From Kordiimonadaceae bacterium (lineage in GTDB: Bacteria; Pseudomonadota; Alphaproteobacteria; Sphingomonadales; Emcibacteraceae): 6,021 bases of DNA. The notes beneath the pieces were generated by a model that ran no database searches, was not told the origin of the DNA, and saw only the letters and a list, made by a program, of their open reading frames with translations. Numbering within the stretch: the stretch's first letter is position 1; each line of letters begins with the position of its first letter. Below are positions 1 through 5,734 of the stretch, in pieces. The translations under genes were made by a program, and so were the position numbers. The DNA lies in the NCBI GenBank assembly GCA_018699075.1, contig JABIPV010000070.1:1-6021 (forward strand), read 5' to 3'.

Positions 1-618
1 CCCGTTGAAGAAGGCGATATTGGCGCAGGCAAAGGAACAGTTGCGTTTGGCTGGAAGGGTGGTATTGGCACATCATCACGGGTTTTGCCGGATGAACTTG
101 GTGGCTACACAGTTGGTGTATTAGTACAAACCAACTTTGGCGGCATTTTAATGATGGACGGGGTTCCCGTTGGCGAAGAATTAAATCAATTCTATATGAA
201 TGATTATGTGGATAGTGATGTGGCAGACGGATCGATCATGATGATTGTTGCGACCGATGCGCCTTTGTCAGACCGTAATTTAAAGCGGTTAGCAAACCGT
301 GCCTTAACGGGGCTTGCCCGTACGGGGTCTTCAATGACCAATGGCAGTGGTGATTATGTGATCAGTTTTTCGACAGCGCAAAGCGTGCGTCGTACCTCAG
401 AACGCAGAAATAATGTTACTAAAATCGACGATTTACCAAACGATCGAATCTCGCCACTTTTTCAGGCAGTGAATGAAGCAACAGAAGAAGCAATATATAA
501 TTCATTACTGATGGCCCAGTCTGTAACCACTCGAAATGTGGCAACAGGGAAAAGCCGAACCGTTAATGAGCTCCCCATCGATAAAGTCCGTGAGATATTA
601 AAGAAATACAATAGATGA
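1..618 (+). CDS. DmpA/BapA-type aminopeptidase (peptidase family S58), 3' part only
   Basis: The reading frame is open from the first base to a TGA at 616-618, so this is the last 205 codons of a gene that begins upstream. The family is made as one chain that cleaves itself at a Gly-Ser bond; the new N-terminal Ser becomes the nucleophile of an enzyme removing N-terminal residues (D-, L- or beta-amino acids, depending on the member). The frame reads GTVAFGWKGGIGTSSRV near the start, then YTVGVLVQTNFGG, then the cleavage site DGS-IMMIVATDAPL with the Ser codon at 232-234. The NGSGD motif follows, whose Ser lies 38 residues after the nucleophile, the same spacing as Ser250 and Ser288 of BapA. 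The last 60 or so residues are typical of the beta chain. Full members are about 375-400 residues, so roughly half is missing. An internal TTG at 85 is not the true start because the family match extends upstream of it. Substrate preference cannot be told from this part. Confidence 0.93.
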   Translation, partial: PVEEGDIGAGKGTVAFGWKGGIGTSSRVLPDELGGYTVGVLVQTNFGGILMMDGVPVGEELNQFYMNDYVDSDVADGSIMMIVATDAPLSDRNLKRLANRALTGLARTGSSMTNGSGDYVISFSTAQSVRRTSERRNNVTKIDDLPNDRISPLFQAVNEATEEAIYNSLLMAQSVTTRNVATGKSRTVNELPIDKVREILKKYNR

Positions 619-643
619 TCTGCTTGCAGTACAAGCATTGATC
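617..643 (+). other. Intergenic hairpin between the aminopeptidase and helicase genes
   Basis: TGCTTG (621-626) and CAAGCA (632-637) pair perfectly around the five-base loop CAGTA. GATC at 617-620 can pair with GATC at 640-643 to extend the stem across a two-base bulge. It begins at the aminopeptidase stop codon and ends 16 bases before the helicase ATG. There is no run of T after it, so it is not a standard intrinsic terminator. It could be an mRNA-processing or stabilising structure, or chance. Confidence 0.35.
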
Positions 644-659
644 GTGTTAAGTCGCGGCT

Positions 660-3542
660 ATGAAAAATATCTCTAATCAGGCAGTAGAAACCAACAGCCA
701 TATTAAGGCTGTGCTTGGTCCTACAAATACAGGAAAAACTCATCTCGCGGTGGAGCGGATGCTTGGGCATAGTTCTGGCATGATCGGTTTACCGTTGAGG
801 CTGCTTGCGCGTGAAATATATGACAGAATTGTAAAATCGCAAGGTGTGTCAAATGTGGCCTTGATAACAGGTGAAGAAAAAATTGTGCCTGCCAACGCCA
901 GATATTATGTCTGCACGGTAGAATCAATGCCGATGTCGAAATCATTTGATTTTATCGCAATTGATGAAGTTCAGCTTGCTGCGGATTTTGACCGTGGTCA
1001 TGTCTTTACGGACCGATTGTTAAGAGCGAGAGGTCGTTCTGAAACAATGCTGCTTGGCTCAGAAATTATAAGGCCGCTTATTAAGCGGTTAATCCCCGAT
1101 GTTGATTTTATTACAAGACCAAGATTTTCAGATCTTATCTATGTTGAACCTAAGAAATTATCCCGCCTGCCTCGTAGAAGTGCGTTAATTACATTCAGTG
1201 TCGCCAATGTTTATGGTTATGCTGAAATGTTACGTCGCGCTAAGGGTGGCGTTGCAGTGGTGATGGGAGCGCTAAGTCCTCGTACTCGAAATGCACAAGT
1301 AGAGCTTTATCAAAATGGTGATGTGGATTATCTGGTTGCAACGGATGCTATTGGTATGGGACTCAATATGGATATTGACCATGTGTCATTTGCGGGAACC
1401 GCTAAATATGATGGTCGCCAAATGCGTGACCTAACAGCTGCAGAACTCGGACAAATAGCCGGACGTGCGGGTAGATATATGAATAATGGAACTTTTGGCT
1501 GTCTAACCGAGGGGGCAGATTACCAATCTGGATTAAGGCCAGAAATAGTTTACGCAATTGAAGAACATCAATTTGCCCCGCTGACTGCACTTCAATGGCG
1601 TAATGTAAAAATCGATTTTACCCGTCCCGACACAGTGATTCGGTCCTTAAAAGTCGCACCAGAACGAAACGGCATGACGCGAAGTATGGAAGGGCAAGAT
1701 TTACGTACTTTTATTAAACTTGCGGAAATGAATGATATTAAACCATTGCTTGGTGGCACGGCGGCAGTGAAGACATTATGGGAAGTATGCCAAATTCCTG
1801 ATTTTAGAAAGATATCTGATGAAGAACATATTTTGTTATGTTCAAAAGTTTATCGGCAGCTTTCTGCAGATTCTGCGTTGATAAAAAAAGATTGGCTAAC
1901 GAAAATGGTTAAGCCGTTAGATCGAATGGACGGCGATATTGATGCTTTATCAAATCGTATTGCAAATATTCGCACATGGACTTATATTTCCAATCGATCT
2001 GGATGGTGTGAGTCACAAAAGTATTGGCAAGAAACCACAAGAGATATTGAAGATAGACTATCGGATGCGCTACATGAACGCCTAAGACAACGTTTTGTAA
2101 ATAAAAGAACGTCAGTATTAATGAGAGAGTTACGCCAAAAAGGAAAATTAATGGCAAATGTTGAAACGGATGGGAGTGTATATGTTGAAGAACATTTCCT
2201 TGGTACCATTGAAGGTTTTCAGTTTAAAGAAGACGAAGGTGCTTTCGGTGAAGATAGTAAAACATTACGCAGTGCAGCTGCAAAAGTTCTTGGTGAAGAG
2301 ATTTCTAAACGTGCCGAAGAATTTAATATGGCTGAAGAAGGTGAAGTAAGCCTTATTTACGGTGATCCATTAACTCGAAGCACGATTAATTGGCGTGGTA
2401 TTGCCGTGGGTCGAGTGATTAAAGGGCCTTCAATTCTCTCCCCAAAAGCAATAGTTATTCCAACGCCAGTATTACAGGGTGATGCTCTTAATATGGTCCA
2501 GGATAAACTGGACCGTTGGCTTAGCGCTCATATTGCGGAAATCCTTACGCCATTATTTGCTTTGCAGGAAGCGACTGATGGCGCAAAAGATGAAGAAGGT
2601 AATGATCGCATAAGCGGCATGGCCAGAGGCATCGCCTTTCAAATGGTTGAAAAATTAGGAACTATTCCGAGAAGGGTAATTGCCAAAGATTTTAAAGATG
2701 TTGACCGTGAAGGGCGCTTTCAAATTAAAAAACTAGGTGTGTGGCTTGGCGCGGCTAGTCTTTACATTCCGTCACTTTTAAAACCAGCCCCAGCACAACT
2801 TCGTTTGCTGCTTTGGGCATTATTTAATGATCAGGAAAGCCTGCCGGATATTCCTCCTGCGGGATTATGTACTATTAAAGTCGATAAAAATGCATCGCGC
2901 GTTTTTTATGAAGTTTCTGGTTACCGGGTCGTTGGTAATAACGCAGTTCGCCTTGATATGCTTGAACGTCTCGCTAATGCAGCACGAGAGGTCTCTATGA
3001 AGGGCCCGTTTGAAATGGATCCTGATTTAATGAGCTTAGTAGGGACAAGCGGCGATGATTTTATAGAAATCATGGGCTATTTAGGTTATGTGAGAAAAGA
3101 GTTTTCTGCAGAAAAAGCTGCTGGAATTTTAGCCAAACGTAAAGAGGCTGAGCAAAAAGTAAAAGAAGAAGCTGAAACACTAACTGAAGATGCTAAAAAA
3201 GAGGATGCTCCGGCAGAGGAAGCCACAGAAGAGGAAGCAACAGCAGAGAAAACGGTAACAAAGGAAGCTCCAGCAGAGATGGCCGTTGTAGAAGAAGAAA
3301 AGCCTTCAAAAGTAACTTTATTTGTGCACCAGCCTGAAGGAAATAGAAGCAAGGGAAATAGTAAAACTTACAAAGGTAAAGCGGGTAAGAATAGTAAATC
3401 GGCGGCAAAAAATAAATTTTCGAAGAAAACTCCCGCAAAATATTCAGCTAAAAAGCAACCCGTAAAGCCTGTTAAGTTAGATCCGGACTCTCCGTTTGCA
3501 GCGCTCGCTGGATTAAAAGAACAATTAAAAGGCAAAAAGTAA
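660..3542 (+). CDS. SUV3-like superfamily 2 RNA helicase
   Basis: A 960-residue ATP-dependent helicase related to mitochondrial SUV3, which unwinds RNA for degradation; the bacterial relatives are little studied. Motifs in order: Walker A GPTNTGKT at residues 20-27; the PLRLLARE segment at 45-52; Walker B DEVQ at 102-105 (SUV3 proteins carry DEIQ-type rather than DEAD boxes); LLGSE at 131-135; VATDAIGMGLNMD at 226-238 (motif V); and QIAGRAGR at 265-272 (motif VI with its arginine finger). All catalytic motifs are intact, so it should be active. A long helical middle and C-terminal region follows. From about residue 828 the tail turns Ala/Glu-rich, then Lys-rich (about 893-938), and ends in DPDSPFAALAGLK, a closing motif I recall from alphaproteobacterial relatives. 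The ATG at 660 is the only reasonable start: in-frame stops lie at 639 and 648 and Walker A comes early. The Shine-Dalgarno is poor. Lies 41 bases after the aminopeptidase and one base before the S4 gene. Cytoplasmic. Confidence 0.95.
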   Translation: MKNISNQAVETNSHIKAVLGPTNTGKTHLAVERMLGHSSGMIGLPLRLLAREIYDRIVKSQGVSNVALITGEEKIVPANARYYVCTVESMPMSKSFDFIAIDEVQLAADFDRGHVFTDRLLRARGRSETMLLGSEIIRPLIKRLIPDVDFITRPRFSDLIYVEPKKLSRLPRRSALITFSVANVYGYAEMLRRAKGGVAVVMGALSPRTRNAQVELYQNGDVDYLVATDAIGMGLNMDIDHVSFAGTAKYDGRQMRDLTAAELGQIAGRAGRYMNNGTFGCLTEGADYQSGLRPEIVYAIEEHQFAPLTALQWRNVKIDFTRPDTVIRSLKVAPERNGMTRSMEGQDLRTFIKLAEMNDIKPLLGGTAAVKTLWEVCQIPDFRKISDEEHILLCSKVYRQLSADSALIKKDWLTKMVKPLDRMDGDIDALSNRIANIRTWTYISNRSGWCESQKYWQETTRDIEDRLSDALHERLRQRFVNKRTSVLMRELRQKGKLMANVETDGSVYVEEHFLGTIEGFQFKEDEGAFGEDSKTLRSAAAKVLGEEISKRAEEFNMAEEGEVSLIYGDPLTRSTINWRGIAVGRVIKGPSILSPKAIVIPTPVLQGDALNMVQDKLDRWLSAHIAEILTPLFALQEATDGAKDEEGNDRISGMARGIAFQMVEKLGTIPRRVIAKDFKDVDREGRFQIKKLGVWLGAASLYIPSLLKPAPAQLRLLLWALFNDQESLPDIPPAGLCTIKVDKNASRVFYEVSGYRVVGNNAVRLDMLERLANAAREVSMKGPFEMDPDLMSLVGTSGDDFIEIMGYLGYVRKEFSAEKAAGILAKRKEAEQKVKEEAETLTEDAKKEDAPAEEATEEEATAEKTVTKEAPAEMAVVEEEKPSKVTLFVHQPEGNRSKGNSKTYKGKAGKNSKSAAKNKFSKKTPAKYSAKKQPVKPVKLDPDSPFAALAGLKEQLKGKK

Positions 3543-3543
3543 T

Positions 3544-3927
3544 ATGCCGGATACAAAGCTCACACAACGTATCGATGTGTGGCTTTGGCATGCGAGGTTT
3601 TATAAAACCAGGTCTTTGGCAACAAAAATGGTTCGCGGAGGTAAAGTCCGTCTAAATGGTAACATTTGTAAAAAAGCAAGCACCTTTGTTTCAAATGAAG
3701 ATGTTCTGACATTTGTCAGAGCAGACGATATTTTAATTGCAAAAGTTGCCAGTATATCAAATCGGCGAGGCCCTGCCCCTGAAGCTCAACTTTTATATAA
3801 AGATTTAACCCCACCAAAAGAAGTGCATTCTAAACTCAATAAAAATCTAACGGCAATAAGAGAAAAAGGAGCCGGGCGTCCTACTAAAGCCGAACGCCGG
3901 GCAATTGACAAATTGATGGATAAATAG
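3544..3927 (+). CDS. S4-domain RNA-binding protein, Hsp15-like
   Basis: A 127-residue basic protein. The S4 fold covers roughly residues 8-68 and opens with RIDVWLWHARFYKTRSLA (9-26), the signature of the Hsp15/HslR group, followed by VRGGKVRLNG. In E. coli, Hsp15 binds free 50S subunits that carry a stalled peptidyl-tRNA; a similar role in ribosome rescue or recycling is inferred, not shown. The second half has RRGPAPEAQLLYKDLTPP and a basic C-terminus containing GRPTKAERR (111-119), both usual in alphaproteobacterial versions. The ATG is one base after the helicase stop (TAA-T-ATG), with an AAGG-type ribosome binding site inside the helicase's last codons, so the two are surely one operon and probably translationally coupled. 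Length is normal for the family. No terminator is visible downstream. Confidence 0.93.
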   Translation: MPDTKLTQRIDVWLWHARFYKTRSLATKMVRGGKVRLNGNICKKASTFVSNEDVLTFVRADDILIAKVASISNRRGPAPEAQLLYKDLTPPKEVHSKLNKNLTAIREKGAGRPTKAERRAIDKLMDK

Positions 3928-3941
3928 AAAATTTATATAAA
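3913..3941 (+). promoter_or_regulatory. Possible promoter for the aspartic protease gene
   Basis: TTGATG (3913-3918, 4 of 6 to the -35 consensus) and TATAAA (3936-3941, 5 of 6 to the -10) are separated by 17 bases. The -35 sits within the last codons of the S4 gene. It would give a leader of about 60 bases before the TTG start at 4011. The region is AT-rich, so a chance match is quite possible. Confidence 0.35.
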
Positions 3942-4001
3942 GGTTATAAGCTGTTAACTAATTTCTGTTAAATTCTGGGGATTGATAACAATGAAATTAA
4001 T

Positions 4002-4007
4002 AGGTGA
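4002..4007 (+). promoter_or_regulatory. Ribosome binding site supporting the TTG start at 4011
   Basis: AGGTGA lies three bases before the TTG at 4011. The spacing is shorter than ideal, but this is the only good Shine-Dalgarno sequence near the 5' end of the frame. The frame is closed by a TGA at 4005, and the first in-frame ATG (4050) has no ribosome binding site and would cut off the membrane anchor. Confidence 0.5.
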
Positions 4008-4010
4008 TCT

Positions 4011-4526
4011 TTGTTAAAAATATTGTTTTATTTAGCAGTTTTGGCTGTAATGGCTTCTTTTTATAGCGATGAAATATTTAGATTTGTTAATAACCAAACA
4101 CGTTTATCTACGGGATCTGCTGCATCTGAGTCATCGTCAGCTTCTGCCAATTTAGTACATACACTCGAAATCCCTATGCGAAATGATGGTCATTACTGGA
4201 TTGATATGACTGTTGATTATCAATCCGTTCAATTCATTGTTGATACGGGGGCCAGTTATGTGACTTTAAGTCATGAAGATGGTCAGAAATTGAATATTTA
4301 TTTAAATGAAAGCGATTATAATATTCCGGTCAATACAGCCGCAGGGCGATCTACGGTCGCTGAAATTAATATCAATGTAATGTCATTTGGGATTATTGAA
4401 CTTTATAATGTAAAAGCTTTTGTTGCTCGTGAAGGAATGCTTTCTGTTTCCTTACTGGGTATGAATTATTTAAATAAATTAGAACGTTTCGAATTTAGTG
4501 ATCAAAGGTTGATTTTAGAACAATAA
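4011..4526 (+). CDS. Membrane-anchored retropepsin-like aspartic protease (clan AA, TIGR02281-type)
   Basis: A 171-residue protein with an N-terminal hydrophobic segment (about residues 2-18, no signal-peptidase site evident), a Ser/Ala-rich linker (about 33-46), and a single retropepsin-like domain. The active-site motif is DTGAS at 78-82, preceded by FIV and followed by YVTLS. TAAGRSTV marks the flap region, and SLLGMNYL (LLGM at 148-151) is the hydrophobic-hydrophobic-Gly motif near the C-terminus. One DTGA motif per chain means it should act as a homodimer, as retroviral proteases do. The anchor and linker suggest the domain faces the periplasm; substrates of this group are unknown to me. 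Start is TTG, chosen because it yields the expected anchor and follows an AGGTGA; no earlier in-frame start exists after the TGA at 4005. Length is typical. Separated by 83 bases from the S4 gene, so it may be transcribed on its own. Confidence 0.9.
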   Translation: MLKILFYLAVLAVMASFYSDEIFRFVNNQTRLSTGSAASESSSASANLVHTLEIPMRNDGHYWIDMTVDYQSVQFIVDTGASYVTLSHEDGQKLNIYLNESDYNIPVNTAAGRSTVAEININVMSFGIIELYNVKAFVAREGMLSVSLLGMNYLNKLERFEFSDQRLILEQ

Positions 4527-4537
4527 AATAATATATA

Positions 4538-4565
4538 TTGACACTGTAAACATTATTTTTACAAT
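4538..4565 (+). promoter_or_regulatory. Sigma-70-type promoter of the TetR-family gene
   Basis: A perfect -35 TTGACA (4538-4543) and a five-of-six -10 TACAAT (4560-4565) are separated by 16 bases. Transcription would begin near 4572, about 20 bases before the ATG at 4593. It is the strongest promoter match in the window and lies in a very AT-rich gap. Its spacer and -10 are covered by a palindrome, as expected for an autorepressed gene. Confidence 0.7.
4545..4563 (+). promoter_or_regulatory. Probable TetR-family operator overlapping the promoter
   Basis: TGTAAA (4545-4550) and TTTACA (4558-4563) form a perfect inverted repeat with a seven-base centre that is itself nearly symmetric (CATTATT). 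The 19-base palindrome fills the -35/-10 spacer and overlaps the -10, where a bound dimer would block RNA polymerase. The -35 itself, TTGACA, differs from TTTACA at one base and pairs across C4544 with TGTAAA, giving a second overlapping 13-base pseudo-palindrome (4538-4550). TetR-family repressors commonly bind such sites in their own promoters; binding here is inferred. Confidence 0.55.
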
Positions 4566-4592
4566 AAGGGTGGGAAAAGAGTTACAGTTGTT

Positions 4593-5207
4593 ATGAATAC
4601 AAGAAAATCGACATATCATCATGGGAATTTACGCGAAGTACTTATCACTTCTGCGTTAGAAATTTTAAAAGAAGGTACGATACAGGACTTAAGTCTGCGG
4701 GCGTTAGCGCGCAAGGCGGGGGTGTCTCAAACTGCGCCTTATAGACATTTTGAAGATAAAGAAGCATTGATTGTTGTTTTGATACTCGAGGGTTCAGCAA
4801 TAATGCAAGAATATATGAAGAATGCGATTGCGATTTCTGATGACCCTGTGGAGAGGTTAATTAATCTTGGTATTTCTTATTGTGATTTTTCACAAGACCA
4901 CCCTGCACATTTTAGATTAATGTTTAGTGGTAATGTGGAAGATAAAGAAAAATATGAAGCTCTTGTTGAAGCCGATAAAAATGGTAGTGAAATAGTAGAG
5001 GTTATTGTTTCAGAATGCATGAAGCTTCCAAATGCACCGCAAATTAAACCAGAAATCGTGCGCCTTGCCTGTTGGTCATTGGTTCATGGGTTGGCGAATT
5101 TAATACTGAATGATGTTATTCGTGATGACATACTCATTAAAAGGGACAAAAGAACTGTTGTCAGTGAAGTTATATCCTTTTATACAAAGACAATGTTTGA
5201 GAAGTAA
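4593..5207 (+). CDS. TetR/AcrR-family transcriptional regulator with WHG-type C-terminal domain
   Basis: A 204-residue repressor-type protein. The N-terminal DNA-binding domain (about residues 10-60) opens with YHHGNLREVL and contains the helix-turn-helix LSLRALARKAGVSQTAPYRH (33-52), followed by FEDKEAL, the classic TetR signature. The ligand-binding and dimer half carries HPAHFRLMF (103-111) and CWSLVHGLANL (from 160), matching the WHG domain named for its conserved Trp, His and Gly (W161, H165, G166). The inducer is unknown; the family typically senses small hydrophobic or toxic molecules. The ATG at 4593 is preceded by a GA-rich stretch (GGGAAAAGAG) rather than a canonical Shine-Dalgarno, and starts just before the conserved YHHGNLRE, as in relatives. 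The promoter with overlapping palindrome upstream suggests autoregulation. The nearest likely targets are itself and the downstream TerB-like and ABM genes, which is inference from order only. Confidence 0.93.
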   Translation: MNTRKSTYHHGNLREVLITSALEILKEGTIQDLSLRALARKAGVSQTAPYRHFEDKEALIVVLILEGSAIMQEYMKNAIAISDDPVERLINLGISYCDFSQDHPAHFRLMFSGNVEDKEKYEALVEADKNGSEIVEVIVSECMKLPNAPQIKPEIVRLACWSLVHGLANLILNDVIRDDILIKRDKRTVVSEVISFYTKTMFEK

Positions 5208-5226
5208 ATCTTGAACTAATCATAAT
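5197..5226 (+). promoter_or_regulatory. Weak candidate promoter for the TerB-like gene
   Basis: TTGAGA (5197-5202) in the last codons of the TetR gene and CATAAT (5221-5226) are 18 bases apart, each a partial match to the consensus. Transcription would start about 20 bases before the GTG at 5255. The gap of 47 bases is also short enough for read-through from the TetR gene, so this site may not be used. Confidence 0.25.
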
Positions 5227-5254
5227 ATAGAAACATTTTAGGGTAATATATCAA

Positions 5255-5725
5255 GTGTCTATTTTTGCAAAACTGGGAACCTTTTTCACGGATGAAGAAG
5301 GTTCAAATGATTCACAAGCTTCTAATAATATTGATGCAAAAAAACTTGCCGCTGCTGCATTAATGGTTGAAGTCGCAGTTCAAGATGGTGAGTTTGCGGA
5401 TCAAGAACAAAAAGTTATTAAAAAATCACTGATTGAAAAGTTAGATTTATCAGATACGGAAGCAGAAGAATTATTAAGTGCGGCCATTGATAAACAAAGT
5501 CAATCTATACAGATATTATCTTTTACCCGTGATATTAAAAATCATTTTGATGAGGAAGGTCGCGCGGATATTATGGAAATGTTATGGGGTATCGTATTTG
5601 CTGATGGTGTAGAAGATCATTTCGAAAGTAATTTAATGCGCCGTATCGCGGGACTATTATATGTTTCCGATAAGAAAAGTGGTGAACTACGGAAAAAAAT
5701 AATGCGGGAAAACAATCTTATTTGA
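5255..5725 (+). CDS. TerB-like family protein
   Basis: A 156-residue, mainly helical, acidic protein of the TerB family, first named from tellurite-resistance operons; most stand-alone members have no proven role in tellurite resistance, and the function here is unknown. A 28-residue polar N-terminal leader precedes the domain (about 29-150), which has the two acidic motifs expected of the fold: VQDGEFADQE (DGE at 44-46) and FADGVEDHFE (115-124, D117 and E124), followed by MRRIAGLLYVSD. In TerB such acidic residues bind metal. There is no signal peptide or membrane segment, so it is probably cytoplasmic. The GTG start has an AGGG at 5240-5243 as ribosome binding site, somewhat far at 11 bases; the next in-frame ATG (5363) would remove the start of the domain. 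None of the other ter genes is nearby. Its stop codon lies inside the ribosome binding site of the next gene. Confidence 0.88.
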   Translation: MSIFAKLGTFFTDEEGSNDSQASNNIDAKKLAAAALMVEVAVQDGEFADQEQKVIKKSLIEKLDLSDTEAEELLSAAIDKQSQSIQILSFTRDIKNHFDEEGRADIMEMLWGIVFADGVEDHFESNLMRRIAGLLYVSDKKSGELRKKIMRENNLI

Positions 5726-5729
5726 GGTG
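5724..5729 (+). promoter_or_regulatory. Strong ribosome binding site of the ABM gene overlapping the TerB-like stop codon
   Basis: GAGGTG, five bases before the ATG at 5735, shares its first two bases with the TGA stop of the TerB-like gene. This fixes the ABM start and implies that the two genes are on one transcript with coupled translation. Confidence 0.7.
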
Positions 5730-5734
5730 TTTTA

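Noticed and set aside
85..618. TTG at 85 as the start of a short complete gene.
   Set aside because: Conserved S58-family sequence continues upstream in the same frame to base 1, so the gene is cut by the window edge rather than starting here.
2158..2349. A 63-codon + strand frame inside the helicase gene.
   Set aside because: It is an out-of-frame reading of the helicase with a Lys/Val-rich product and no independent support.
3086..3556. Several long minus-strand open frames opposite the helicase tail, rich in Ser, Ala, Leu or Phe.
   Set aside because: They mirror the low-complexity Glu/Ala/Lys codons on the + strand, have no recognisable domain and overlap a strongly supported gene.
3905..3933. 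A perfect TTGACA (3905-3910) at the end of the S4 gene as a -35 box.
   Set aside because: At 17 bases downstream the hexamer is AAAATT, only three of six, and no better -10 lies at 16-18 bases. The overlapping TTGATG/TATAAA pair fits better.
3951..3971. Direct repeat CTGTTAA at 3951-3957 and 3965-3971 as a possible regulator site.
   Set aside because: Seven bases repeated once in AT-rich DNA is close to chance expectation, and it has no clear relation to a confident promoter.
5255..5725. A working tellurite-resistance locus because of the TerB-like protein.
   Set aside because: No terA, terC, terD, terE or terZ homologue is present, and isolated TerB-like proteins are common without that role.
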